Source: Rugosibacter sp. (lineage in GTDB: Bacteria > Pseudomonadota > Gammaproteobacteria > Burkholderiales > Rhodocyclaceae). From it: DNA of 12,676 nt. The stretch covers positions 1-12,676 of the forward strand of contig JAUSQB010000169.1 of assembly GCA_030652715.1 (NCBI GenBank). Direction: 5' to 3'. Positions 1 through 7,418 of this stretch are shown piece by piece; within the stretch, counting starts at the first letter, position 1; every line of letters starts with the position of its first letter. The notes below the pieces were generated by a model. The model did not search any database. It saw nothing but the letters and a program-made list of their open reading frames with translations, and was not told the origin of the DNA. A program made the translations under genes and the position numbers.

Positions 1-942
1 GAAGTTTCCGGACAGGTGTATCAGTTTGCGGGAGACACGAATCAAGCCCTTGCGACATATAACAAACTCGCTAACCTGCTGCCAAACAACCCGCAGCCTT
101 ACCTCCGAATCGCCGACATTCATCTGGCTGCCAAAAATAAACAGGCGGCCCGCGAAAGCCTGGCCAAAGGACTCAACAAGCAACCAGACTCGCTCCCCCT
201 GCAACGCGCCAAGATCATGATGGATATGGCCGATGGGCGATTTAGCGATGCGCTGACCACGGCCCAGGCGATCAAGAAAGCGCAACCCAGCGAGTCTGCC
301 GGCTATGTACTGGAAGGCGATATCCATCTGGCTCAAAAAGACTGGAAAGAAGCCGCTACAGCCTACCGTGCTGGCCTGAAAGCAGCGCCGACCACCGATC
401 TGGCAAGACGCCTGTATATCGCCTTGCTGCAAAGTGGCCAGACAGCAGAAGCTGCCAGCACAATCGACACCTGGATCAAGGCACACCCGAATGATCAAGC
501 CTTCCGCCTATTTGTGGCCGACACGGCAAATAAGCGCAAAGACTACGCAACGGCAGTGGCTCATTACCGTGCTGCACTGGCGATTGCCCCAAAAAATCCG
601 GCCATCCTGAACAATCTGGCTTGGTCGCTGGGGCAAATGCATGACCCCAAAGCCATGGCCTATGCCGAAGAAGCCAACACGCTGGCACCCAATCAGCCCG
701 AGATTATGGAAACCCTAGGCTCACTGTATGTTACCCAGGGAAAGCTTGCCCCAGGGATTGACCTTCTCGCAAAAGCGGTTTCGCTCGCACCACAAAACCC
801 CGACATTCGCCTGAGCTACGCCAAAGCGCTGATCAAGGCCGGAAAGAAAACAGAGGCGAAACAAGCATTGGATACGCTCGCCAAATTGGGCGACAAATTT
901 TCGGCTCATGCCGAAGTTGTTGAGCTCAGTAAAGGTCTGTAG
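1..942 (+). CDS. prsT: PEP-CTERM system TPR-repeat protein, PrsT-like (3' part only)
   Basis: The reading frame is open from base 1, so this is the C-terminal 313 residues of a longer protein whose start lies outside the window. The visible part is an almost unbroken run of tetratricopeptide repeats of about 34 residues, with recurring patterns such as 'LPNNPQPYLRIADIHLA', 'APKNPAILNNLAWSLG' and 'APNQPEIMETLGSLYV'. It ends in a short tail after the last repeat, as PEP-CTERM-associated TPR lipoproteins (PrsT family, usually about 900 residues) do. TPR arrays are protein-interaction scaffolds; in this family the protein is thought to sit at the envelope and assist exopolysaccharide or PEP-CTERM protein export. 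The lipoprotein signal that would confirm the family is not visible. The next gene starts 10 nt downstream, which suggests an operon. A generic TPR protein is the alternative, but the PEP-CTERM surroundings favour PrsT. Confidence 0.8.
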   Translation, partial: EVSGQVYQFAGDTNQALATYNKLANLLPNNPQPYLRIADIHLAAKNKQAARESLAKGLNKQPDSLPLQRAKIMMDMADGRFSDALTTAQAIKKAQPSESAGYVLEGDIHLAQKDWKEAATAYRAGLKAAPTTDLARRLYIALLQSGQTAEAASTIDTWIKAHPNDQAFRLFVADTANKRKDYATAVAHYRAALAIAPKNPAILNNLAWSLGQMHDPKAMAYAEEANTLAPNQPEIMETLGSLYVTQGKLAPGIDLLAKAVSLAPQNPDIRLSYAKALIKAGKKTEAKQALDTLAKLGDKFSAHAEVVELSKGL

Positions 943-952
943 AAAAGCCTCC

Positions 953-1885
953 ATGAACACGGCAAAATCTCCTGCTTTTGGTGTTTTTCGGCGTGCCATC
1001 GCACACGTAACAAAAATGATCCTGATCCTGGCGGTATCCGCCGTCTTGCCAGCGCCGACTTTTGCAGGACAAAATCAAACCAGCGAAACATGGCGCGCCT
1101 TGCATGAAAAGGCGCTGGCCTTTGAACATGGCGAGGGTTTGCCCAAAGACCTGAAAAAGGCCATTGCGCTTTACTGCCAAGGGGCCATGGCAGGCGATCC
1201 GGAGGCGCGCTACAGTCTCGGCTGGATATACATGAATGGACGCGGCGTGCCACGTAACGATGGGATGGCTGCCTACCTATTTACACTCGCTGCCGACCAA
1301 GGCCATGAACCATCGCAGAAGATGTTGCCATTTGTTAGCTCGCCCGTAACCGAACCGCCTGATTGTCCGCGCGAATACAGCCTCCCCGGCAATGAGGGGG
1401 AATGGATTTTTACTAACGAGAAGCAACGGCAACTAGCCGCTTTGATCAGCCGTCTTGCACCCGAATATGGTGTCTCGCCACAATTTGCCTTTGCTGTGGC
1501 ACATACAGAATCCAATCTCAATCCCACCGCCGTTTCACCAAAAAATGCACAGGGGCTCATGCAGCTCATACCCGAAACTTCCGCTCGCTTCAATGTAAAA
1601 AAACCTTTTGACCCTGAACAAAATGTGCGCGGCGGGCTGGCTTATCTGCGCTGGCTATTAGCTTATTTTCGCGGCGATGTCGCACTTGTCGCTGCGGCGT
1701 ACAACGCCGGCGAGGGTGCAATTAACCAGCACCTGGGCATTCCGCCTTATGCGGAAACACGCCAGTACGTGAAGCGCATTCTCGCCGTGTTTCCGCAACG
1801 CGAACACCCTTTTAACCCTGCCATCGCCCAACCATCGCCCAGCCTGCCTCAAATTACGCGGCGCATGGCACGTATCAAGCCATGA
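953..1885 (+). CDS. Lytic transglycosylase with SEL1-like repeats and SLT domain
   Basis: A 310-residue exported muramidase-type enzyme that would cleave the MurNAc-GlcNAc bond of peptidoglycan. The ATG at 953 was chosen because it gives a normal leader: basic N-terminus, hydrophobic stretch at about residues 22-36 and a 'TFA-GQ' cleavage site near 38. An in-frame ATG at 908 would overlap the TPR gene and add a polar extension; one at 1016 is also possible. No clear ribosome site precedes any of them. Residues about 46-125 hold two SEL1-like repeats. The SLT domain covers about 160-282: catalytic Glu186 in 'HTESNLNP', then 'AQGLMQL' (199-205), 'AYNAGEG' (249-255) and the 'ETRQYV' end motif. 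All family motifs are intact. The SEL1 repeats may dock the enzyme onto a partner complex. Its place between a PrsT-like gene and a protease suggests opening of the wall for the export apparatus, which is inference. Confidence 0.88.
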   Translation: MNTAKSPAFGVFRRAIAHVTKMILILAVSAVLPAPTFAGQNQTSETWRALHEKALAFEHGEGLPKDLKKAIALYCQGAMAGDPEARYSLGWIYMNGRGVPRNDGMAAYLFTLAADQGHEPSQKMLPFVSSPVTEPPDCPREYSLPGNEGEWIFTNEKQRQLAALISRLAPEYGVSPQFAFAVAHTESNLNPTAVSPKNAQGLMQLIPETSARFNVKKPFDPEQNVRGGLAYLRWLLAYFRGDVALVAAAYNAGEGAINQHLGIPPYAETRQYVKRILAVFPQREHPFNPAIAQPSPSLPQITRRMARIKP

Positions 1886-2685
1886 CCGACAACTCTTGGT
1901 TTGAACACCGCATGCCCCGCTGCTTGTTTATTCTTGCAACCACCTTGACCCTCGCCTTGACGACGCCTGCCGCACAGGCCGACTTGCCAGAGACCATAGC
2001 GGCCATCAAACCCTCGATTGTGGTTGTAGGCACCTTTAGCCCATTGCGCAACCCGTCGTTTCTGATGCGTGGAACCGGGTTTGCGCTTGATAATGGCTCA
2101 ATGATTGCCACTAATGCACATGTCATTCCACCAGTACTCGATTCATCACAACAGGAAACACTGGCCGTTCTGGTCAGGCAAGGCAATGAGCTGCATCGGC
2201 GCAATGCCAGTCTGCAAGTGACCGACGCAGACCATGATCTGGCCCTGCTACGAATTTCCGGCCCATCGCTTCCTGCACTAAAAATAAAGCCTGCGGCTGA
2301 TGTGCGTGAAGGACAAGCAGTCGCTTTTATCGGCTTTCCTATTGGCGGATCGCTAGGCTTCTCGCCGGTGACACACCGTGGCATCATTTCTTCGATTACG
2401 CCAATCGCGCTACCTGCAGGAAACTCTGCCCAACTTAAGGAAAAACCCATTCGTCGTTTGCGCAGCGGCGCATTTTCCATCTACCAGCTAGATGCCACCG
2501 CCTACCCCGGCAACAGCGGCGGCCCGCTATTCGACGTGGATACTGGCGAGGTCGTTGGCATTCTCAACATGGTATTCATCAAGGGAACCAAAGAGTCCGC
2601 ACTTGAAAAACCATCGGGGATCAGCTACGCCATCCCTGCCAGCTTCTTGCTGGACTTGATTGCCCGCGCATCGTCCAACCGATAA
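1882..2685 (+). CDS. Exported trypsin-like serine protease (S1 fold), no PDZ domain
   Basis: A 267-residue secreted protease. The ATG at 1882 overlaps the transglycosylase stop as ATGA, typical of translational coupling; an in-frame ATG at 1912 is the alternative and gives a tighter signal peptide. The leader runs to about residue 33 ('AAQA-D'). The catalytic triad is complete: His80 in 'ATNAHV', Asp119 in 'DHDLALL' and Ser212 in 'GNSGGP'. This is the DegP/HtrA-like (S1C) arrangement, but the protein stops soon after the protease domain, so the C-terminal PDZ domains used by DegP for substrate gating are absent. It probably acts in the periplasm or at the cell surface, on unknown substrates. 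Being last in the plus-strand group, it may process proteins or trim damaged ones during surface export. Function as a protease is secure from the motifs; the biological role is not. Confidence 0.88.
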   Translation: MTDNSWFEHRMPRCLFILATTLTLALTTPAAQADLPETIAAIKPSIVVVGTFSPLRNPSFLMRGTGFALDNGSMIATNAHVIPPVLDSSQQETLAVLVRQGNELHRRNASLQVTDADHDLALLRISGPSLPALKIKPAADVREGQAVAFIGFPIGGSLGFSPVTHRGIISSITPIALPAGNSAQLKEKPIRRLRSGAFSIYQLDATAYPGNSGGPLFDVDTGEVVGILNMVFIKGTKESALEKPSGISYAIPASFLLDLIARASSNR

Positions 2686-2730
2686 AAATACGCTCACGGA
2701 ATATTACGTGCAGCGGGTTAACCAGCCGCG

Positions 2731-3813
2731 CTAAACCGGTACCTTCTCTCGTGAAGTGACCCCCGCAGCAGCTTTATGCCACAGATGCCTAACCAGCAAA
2801 TGCGCAGGCAACCGCAAGGCAAGCTCCCTCACGAAAAGCAGCTGATCTGCCACCCCTTGCCAACGCGGTCGCGTGTGTGGATGACGCGTATTCGCCGAAC
2901 ACGCCAAAAGCCACAGCAGAGGACTGCCGCTTGCCAGCACCGGCCCAGGCAATGGCGTGCGAAAAAAACGATGACACAGTGCAAAAGCACTGCGCACTAT
3001 CCGGCCCAAACCAACAGCCTCGGCGCGAACCAGAACACGGCTGGCAAAATTCGGCGTTGTGGTTTCAAAATGCCGCATCAGCAAATCGATATCCCACAAA
3101 TCACGCAACCCGCGATCAAATTCCGAATTCAATAACAAGTGGCTTGCGGCATGCAAAACCATATCTTCGTCTTTCAGACGAAACCAGTTTCCCTGCCCTG
3201 GCAGCGGAACGGCTTCTGAGATCATCTGCCCGGAGTCAATTTGGATACGGCAAGTGGGCATGGCCAGCGAGTGATGCAAATCTATCGTTGTTCCCCGCTG
3301 CAAATGCGTCATCGGCGGTATCTCATGCGACCACTCGCGGTAGTAACGCTGGTCATATTTATCCTGTCGGCTCACCGCCCAGCCACCCAACATCAAAGCT
3401 GCTTCTGCCTGAGGGAGAAATGATCGCGCAACCAGCAAATCAATATCGGAAAATATCCGTCCGTGCGCTGCGGGCAAGCCAGCCGCGCAATACGCAGCGC
3501 CTTTGAGCAATAAAGCAGGGGTTCGAACGTCAGCCAAGGCGTCATTCAGAAAACTCAGCTCACGCTGCACATCATTCGCCAGGCTATCGCTCTGCCGCGT
3601 GGCAGCAATAATATGCGACATCACCTGGGGTGGCGCATGAGAGGACAACAGTGCCGGGTAATCCTGCTCTAATACCTTAGCGACCCGTGCCATCACGCCA
3701 CAAGCGCGTGCCTCGGCCAATAGCAAACTCCAGCCTTCCTCATCCAGATGCGCAGCACTTGAATGATCGGCCAGAAAGTTGAGTAAAGGCGATAAGCCAG
3801 GCATATCAGGCAT
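2731..3813 (-). CDS. Nucleotidyltransferase-fold protein of the HPr-rel-A cluster
   Basis: A 360-residue protein resembling the uncharacterised NTP_transf_5 family. 'LLLKG' at 101-105 is followed by 'GRIFSDIDLLV' (118-128), whose Asp123 and Asp125 are the metal-binding pair of the polymerase-beta-like fold; 'TIDLHHSL' supplies a likely third acidic residue, Asp178. A helical C-terminal half follows, with 'HAASHLLL' (221-228) and 'RGLRDLWDIDLL' (234-245). The longer open frame to 3960 would run deep into the kinase gene in another frame, so I place the start at the ATG at 3813; ATGs at 3816 and 3804 are equally close, and none has a clear ribosome site. Start and upstream stop overlap by 8 nt, indicating coupling. 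Such enzymes move a nucleotide or nucleotidyl group to a protein or small molecule; the substrate is unknown. It is the last gene of the putative operon. Confidence 0.8.
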   Translation of the reverse strand: MPDMPGLSPLLNFLADHSSAAHLDEEGWSLLLAEARACGVMARVAKVLEQDYPALLSSHAPPQVMSHIIAATRQSDSLANDVQRELSFLNDALADVRTPALLLKGAAYCAAGLPAAHGRIFSDIDLLVARSFLPQAEAALMLGGWAVSRQDKYDQRYYREWSHEIPPMTHLQRGTTIDLHHSLAMPTCRIQIDSGQMISEAVPLPGQGNWFRLKDEDMVLHAASHLLLNSEFDRGLRDLWDIDLLMRHFETTTPNFASRVLVRAEAVGLGRIVRSAFALCHRFFRTPLPGPVLASGSPLLWLLACSANTRHPHTRPRWQGVADQLLFVRELALRLPAHLLVRHLWHKAAAGVTSREKVPV

Positions 3814-4726
3814 CATCGTCAGCCAGCAAGTCATCGAGCGCATCGACGGCATCGTCAAGGGACGAGTACTCAAGTTCCCAAGCCGGAGCAGACTGCGCCA
3901 GATCAGCCAGGCGTGAAAACCCCAGCGGCCCCAGCACAGGATAGTTGAACGATTGGTCAATCAAGCGCATAGCCGCTTGCCCGGCACCCACGGGTTGCAC
4001 ACGCAATGGCGCACCTGCTGTCCATTTAGGAAAAATAATCAACGCAGGCGGTGCCGTTTCAGTAGCGCGCTCAACAGAGGCATCGGGCACCCGCAGATGG
4101 GCAATTGTCCCTTTCTGGGTGTCGTGCGCCAACGGACCAAACTGCGCCTCAGGATACCGTCTGCGCATCAAATCAATCGACTGGTTCTTCAAACTGATGG
4201 GACGAGGAAAAGGAACCAGCCGCAATGCAGGCCCATCAATCAAGGCCAGTTCATCCGAAAAAATTCGCCAGCCGCGCATGGCCAGTTCTGCTGTCAACGT
4301 ACTCTTGCCACTGCCTGAAACAGCCGACAGCATGACACCTTTGCCTTGTTTCTCGACGACTGCCGAATGGAGAATAAGGTATTGATGAACCGAACTGCCT
4401 ATCGTCCAGTTCAACCCCCATTCAAATAACGCATGCGCATGATCAACCACCATGGGCAAAAAAGGTGCTTGGCCGGAAAGTGAAAACACGACATTCCGCC
4501 GGAACCAGCGGCGCAGCAACGACGCCGGACGAATGCCCAAGTCAAAATCGTAGTAACCGCCTGAAAGTGATACGGGGTAGCGGGCATACATTTGTCGCAG
4601 CCCTGTGCGAAGGGCATCAACATCGCTATCAATGCGTAGCGAAAAACCACCTACCTGAAGCCGAAAAGCGCCGTAGCGCAGGCTATGCGCGAAGTCGGCG
4701 TCTGAAACATCCGCCAACCTCAGCAT
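3806..4726 (-). CDS. HprK-related kinase A
   Basis: A 306-residue relative of HPr Ser kinase/phosphorylase. A P-loop 'SAVSGSGKST' lies at 134-143 with Lys141 as the ATP-binding lysine; it follows the 'LILHSAVVE' strand (117-125) seen in this family and precedes 'FSDELALID' (156-164), which matches the HprK acidic metal-binding segment. The first 110 residues form a separate domain without the usual HprK N-terminal fold. True HprK phosphorylates a serine of HPr in sugar uptake control; no HPr gene is here, and the HprK-related kinase A group is known instead by its gene neighbourhood with a PqqD-like protein and a nucleotidyltransferase, exactly as seen. The target is unknown; the exported protein at 5603-5034 is a candidate. 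The ATG at 4726 overlaps the PqqD-like stop by 7 nt. Confidence 0.85.
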   Translation of the reverse strand: MLRLADVSDADFAHSLRYGAFRLQVGGFSLRIDSDVDALRTGLRQMYARYPVSLSGGYYDFDLGIRPASLLRRWFRRNVVFSLSGQAPFLPMVVDHAHALFEWGLNWTIGSSVHQYLILHSAVVEKQGKGVMLSAVSGSGKSTLTAELAMRGWRIFSDELALIDGPALRLVPFPRPISLKNQSIDLMRRRYPEAQFGPLAHDTQKGTIAHLRVPDASVERATETAPPALIIFPKWTAGAPLRVQPVGAGQAAMRLIDQSFNYPVLGPLGFSRLADLAQSAPAWELEYSSLDDAVDALDDLLADDDA

Positions 4727-4989
4727 CGCATAATGAGACCGGCGCGCTCCAGCGCGTTCAATATCGCCAAACGGCTATAACCATCCTTCGATATGTCGGT
4801 AGCCTCTGGCTCGCTTAGTTCGCACTGCACTATCGCAGGGTGTGTCTGCGATAAAGAAACAAAAAAATCCCACGCCGCAGGGGAAATCAAGTGCGTTGTG
4901 CGTGCCGTATTGTCGTGGACCAAAACACCATCCTCGCAGGGGCGAACATCAAGCCTTAAATCAGGGCACAGAGAATAGATTGCGTTCAA
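4720..4989 (-). CDS. PqqD-like peptide chaperone of the HPr-rel-A cluster
   Basis: An 89-residue protein with a PqqD-type pattern: a short beta-rich start, 'GVLVHDNTARTTHLISPAAWDFF' region (21-43, comprising the diagnostic 'T-H-L-I-S-P-A-A' turn) and a C-terminal helical segment with 'LNALERAGLI'. PqqD-fold proteins bind a precursor peptide and present it to a modifying enzyme. The only usable start is a TTG at 4989: no ATG lies in the N-terminal region and a stop occurs in frame near 5022. The ribosome site is weak, which suggests translation is coupled to the gene ending 44 nt upstream. The 7-nt overlap with the kinase gene supports joint action. It lacks any radical-SAM partner in the window, unlike in PQQ biosynthesis. 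Confidence 0.78.
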   Translation of the reverse strand: MNAIYSLCPDLRLDVRPCEDGVLVHDNTARTTHLISPAAWDFFVSLSQTHPAIVQCELSEPEATDISKDGYSRLAILNALERAGLIMRC

Positions 4990-5033
4990 ACGGATGGCTA
5001 ACGGAATACGCGGTCTAGTCTATACCGTGAAAA

Positions 5034-5603
5034 TCAGAGCGGCATGGTCGTCTGCAAGTAAGCAACGATTGCTTCTCCACCCCATGTCACTCCAGCTGTA
5101 GGCGTGTAAGTGCCATTTTTCCCGGCCCACATATCCCGCAAATCCTGAGGACTCATAACCGTATCTGGCACCCAACCCATTTTGTTGTTGAGGTAAGCGG
5201 CGGAAAGATGGGCCCCAAGCTGCCATTTATCTTGATTACCATTGAGCGCCATGACCTCTTTGAGAGATTTACCCGGGAAACCGCCTCCAAAGACATCAGA
5301 AAACAACCTGCCCTCACCACCAGAGGTTTCCCAGACAGTGGCGTGCGTTTTCCATGCATTACCCCAAAATCCTGGCGTCCGTCCGGTGCAATTCAACGTC
5401 TCGCGATCCAGGCGACTGCTCAACAGCGCAATCGAGGCTGCAGCCGATGGGGCAAAACATTGTGCCGCCAATGCCGAAGTAGACCGAACTGTCATGACCA
5501 CAGGCACAGCCACCCCAACACCGCGGACAAAGCGCCGACGGGCACGCTGCTTGTTTTCTTTAGGCTGGTTCTCGGAATTCACAGGATGATCTGGTACGTT
5601 CAT
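5034..5603 (-). CDS. Small exported protein with Tat-like leader and TPGFW motif; candidate HPr-rel-A substrate
   Basis: A 189-residue protein I cannot assign a function. It starts with a hydrophilic stretch, then 'ARRRFVRG' (21-28), a twin-arginine-like motif with Phe two residues after an RR pair, a weakly hydrophobic core (29-38) and an 'ALAA-Q' cleavage region near 46-47. The mature part has two cysteines (49 and 72), so one disulfide is possible. 'CTGRTPGFWGN' (72-82) and the later 'HLSAAYLN' (132-139) recall secreted proteins with a TPG(Y/F)W...LNxxxG pattern, from memory of such families. It is the first gene of the HPr-rel-A set, 44 nt from the PqqD-like gene, with a strong AGGGAG ribosome site 6 nt before the ATG at 5603. 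That suggests it is made in excess over the enzymes and is their substrate; this is inference. Hypothetical secreted protein is the safe label. Confidence 0.75.
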   Translation of the reverse strand: MNVPDHPVNSENQPKENKQRARRRFVRGVGVAVPVVMTVRSTSALAAQCFAPSAAASIALLSSRLDRETLNCTGRTPGFWGNAWKTHATVWETSGGEGRLFSDVFGGGFPGKSLKEVMALNGNQDKWQLGAHLSAAYLNNKMGWVPDTVMSPQDLRDMWAGKNGTYTPTAGVTWGGEAIVAYLQTTMPL

Positions 5604-5857
5604 GGCTAACTCCCTTTACAAATCTGACGCTTTAATAAACAAGAGAAACTGGATAGGGCATTTGCATTTCTAACTGTGCTCGCTCAGAAAATCTTTCGTC
5701 ATTCTATCGCGTGACGGCTCTTAGCAAGCTACATTACAAATACACAATACGAGTTAACAAGCAAATATTGCGCCATTAACCATAACTAAATGATTTAAAA
5801 AAAGAAAAAATAATCACCAAAAATAAATAGTAAAAAAAACCGACACTTTTTTTCTAT
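5604..5857. other. AT-rich spacer between epsB-like gene and HPr-rel-A set
   Basis: No gene is visible. The half next to the sugar transferase (about 5750-5857) is very AT-rich, with an A8/T7 pair at 5832-5839 and 5847-5853 just after its stop. This could form an all-AT hairpin, a poor terminator. A promoter for the HPr-rel-A set is expected here, but I see no convincing sigma70 or sigma54 match: TTGTTA with an 18-nt gap to TAATGT near 5760-5731 is the best, and weak. Confidence 0.4.
5610..5615 (-). promoter_or_regulatory. Ribosome binding site of the exported TPGFW protein
   Basis: AGGGAG on the minus strand, 6 nt before the ATG at 5603. It is the best ribosome site in the HPr-rel-A set; the three downstream genes have weak or no sites and depend on overlap or proximity. 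Confidence 0.7.
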
Positions 5858-7243
5858 CTACTGCGCCCCTTTTCCGCCCACAACAACACCGACAGTTTCA
5901 AAGATCACCACAAGATCAAGCAAAAGCGTGTGGTTTTTAACATAATAAAGATCGTATTGCAGCTTTTGCACGGCGTCTTCAACCGAGGCACCGTAGTGAT
6001 ATCTCACCTGGGCCCACCCTGTTACACCGGGCTTCACACTGTGGCGGATGGCGTAATAAGGAATTTCCTTGGTCAGTTGATCTACGAAAAACGCACGCTC
6101 GGGCCGTGGTCCCACCATGCTCATCGAACCATTGAGCACACAAAAAAGCTGTGGCAGTTCGTCAATACGCACTTTGCGGATACAGCGCCCAACACGGGTG
6201 GTACGGTCATCATTGGCCACCGCCCAGCGCGGCTTTCCATCGCTTTCCGCATCGCGCCGCATGCTGCGAAACTTGATGACGTTAAACAGCCGCCCATTAA
6301 GCCCAACCCGCTCCTGGCGGTAAAGTACTGGAGCGCCATCTTCCAGAAGAATGAGTAAAGCAGTAACCAGCATGATTGGAGAAAAAACAATCAGCAGGAT
6401 AAGCGCTGCGATGATGTCAAAAACGCGTTTTATAAATGAGCGCCGCACTCCTTGGCGAAAACCGTCGCCAAAAATCAACCAGCCTGCACGTAAAGCATCA
6501 AGTCGAATCTGCCCCAGCATGCGTTCAAAATGGCTGGACATATCCAAAACCAAAATACCCGACACCCGGCAATCGAGTAACTCTCGCAATGGCATTCGCC
6601 CCCCGCGACGATCATCCATGGCAACAACAATTTCATCGACCTTGTGAAAAACCGCAGTGTCCACCAAAGGCATTATTTGAGGAAGCACGCGATCCTGCGG
6701 TACCATGATCTCCTTGCACATTGGACCAGGATAAAAACCCACGACCTGAATGGTCGGATCTTCCTGGTTCAGTGCAGCAGCTACTTTTGCAGCCTCGTGA
6801 CCTATCCCGAACACGAGAATACGATGAGTGACGCGCGAGTTTTTTTTGCGGTGCGAAGCAAACACGCGGTGCGACAACATACCAAAGAGCGCAGCCATGC
6901 CGCTGAGCTCAAGAAATGTCCGATCCGCTTCTGCAATCGGCAAAATCAGCAAAACCAGATAGGCGACCGGTACCGACAGATGCAAAGCAAGCACCGCACG
7001 CGCACGCGAATCCTCAACGGTACGATCATGAATCCTTTGATAAAACCCCAGCCAGCTATTGACCGCCAACAAAGTCAGCGCAAGAATCGCTGCATAGGAA
7101 ACAAGCACAACAGGATTAATCGGCAACCCGCTTTTGACCCACATGGCCGCGATCAGAATACCAACGACAATAAAACCGAAATCAAACAAAAGCTGCAACA
7201 AAGTCGTAGTCCGAACGGTATGGCCCAACGCAGACTTAATCAT
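5858..7243 (-). CDS. epsB: Polyprenyl-phosphate sugar-1-phosphate transferase, PEP-CTERM associated (EpsB-like)
   Basis: A 461-residue membrane enzyme that would load the first sugar phosphate onto undecaprenyl phosphate to begin exopolysaccharide assembly. The N-terminal half has about four hydrophobic segments (18-36, 46-64, 88-104, 112-128) and then a nucleotide-binding-like domain beginning 'RILVFGIGHEA' (141-151). The catalytic half starts at 'KRVFDII' (272-278) with one membrane segment, then 'QERVG', 'KFRSM' (324-328), 'DELPQL' with the Asp361-Glu362 dyad, 'GPRPE' (378-382) and 'KPGVTGWAQV' (404-413). All bacterial sugar transferase motifs are intact and the length fits the PEP-CTERM-associated EpsB group. 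I prefer the ATG at 7243, which has GGGG 5 nt upstream, over a GTG at 7282 that adds 13 residues. The symbol is by family resemblance. The donor sugar is unknown; no other glycosyltransferase is in the window. Confidence 0.9.
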   Translation of the reverse strand: MIKSALGHTVRTTTLLQLLFDFGFIVVGILIAAMWVKSGLPINPVVLVSYAAILALTLLAVNSWLGFYQRIHDRTVEDSRARAVLALHLSVPVAYLVLLILPIAEADRTFLELSGMAALFGMLSHRVFASHRKKNSRVTHRILVFGIGHEAAKVAAALNQEDPTIQVVGFYPGPMCKEIMVPQDRVLPQIMPLVDTAVFHKVDEIVVAMDDRRGGRMPLRELLDCRVSGILVLDMSSHFERMLGQIRLDALRAGWLIFGDGFRQGVRRSFIKRVFDIIAALILLIVFSPIMLVTALLILLEDGAPVLYRQERVGLNGRLFNVIKFRSMRRDAESDGKPRWAVANDDRTTRVGRCIRKVRIDELPQLFCVLNGSMSMVGPRPERAFFVDQLTKEIPYYAIRHSVKPGVTGWAQVRYHYGASVEDAVQKLQYDLYYVKNHTLLLDLVVIFETVGVVVGGKGAQ

Positions 7244-7418
7244 AGACGCCCCAAAGATAGCGTAAAAAAACTGCAGATTCACGCAAGTAATAGTAATTCA
7301 ATGTGGTCATAAGTAAGTAGTGATCAGCAAAGCAAACTGCATAACTGTCGCAATCATACCCTGTATAGCGCCGCCATGAAAATGGTGGCCGATACTTCAT
7401 CCCTGCAACCACCCCGAC
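7244..7418. other. Spacer between ABC permease pair and epsB-like gene
   Basis: No gene is visible. At 7370-7389 the plus strand can form an 8-bp stem with one G-U pair closed by a GAAA loop; the minus-strand transcript would have a mismatch there and no U-run follows, so it is not a clear terminator for the permease gene. A weak sigma70 candidate for the sugar transferase on the minus strand is TATGAT near 7351-7356 with TTTTCA 18 nt before it. Confidence 0.35.
7249..7252 (-). promoter_or_regulatory. Ribosome site that favours the ATG start of epsB-like gene
   Basis: GGGG on the minus strand 5 nt before the ATG at 7243. The alternative GTG at 7282 has no comparable site, which decides the start. 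Confidence 0.5.

Noticed and set aside
2711..2735. Possible hairpin (GCGG/CCGC around GGTTAACC) between the convergent genes
   Set aside because: The stem is short and neither strand has a following U-run; I cannot call it a terminator.
2877..3506. A 209-codon plus-strand open frame opposite the nucleotidyltransferase gene
   Set aside because: It lies wholly antisense to a gene with clear family motifs, its product has no recognisable pattern or leader, and its composition is that of a shadow frame.
3814..3960. N-terminal extension of the nucleotidyltransferase to 409 residues
   Set aside because: The extra 49 residues overlap the kinase gene in another frame and are rich in Trp, Arg and Met with no family similarity; ATGs at 3804-3816 fit the junction.
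5832..5853. A8/T7 inverted repeat after the epsB-like stop as terminator
   Set aside because: The stem is only A-T pairs and the surrounding spacer is AT-rich throughout, so it may be compositional chance.
6644..7312. A 222-codon plus-strand open frame opposite the sugar transferase
   Set aside because: It is antisense to a well-supported gene and its product is Gln/Arg/Asn-rich without domains.
7370..7389. Hairpin with GAAA loop as terminator of the permease gene
   Set aside because: In the minus-strand transcript the stem has a mismatch and no U-run follows; the G-U paired form belongs to the plus strand, where no gene needs it.
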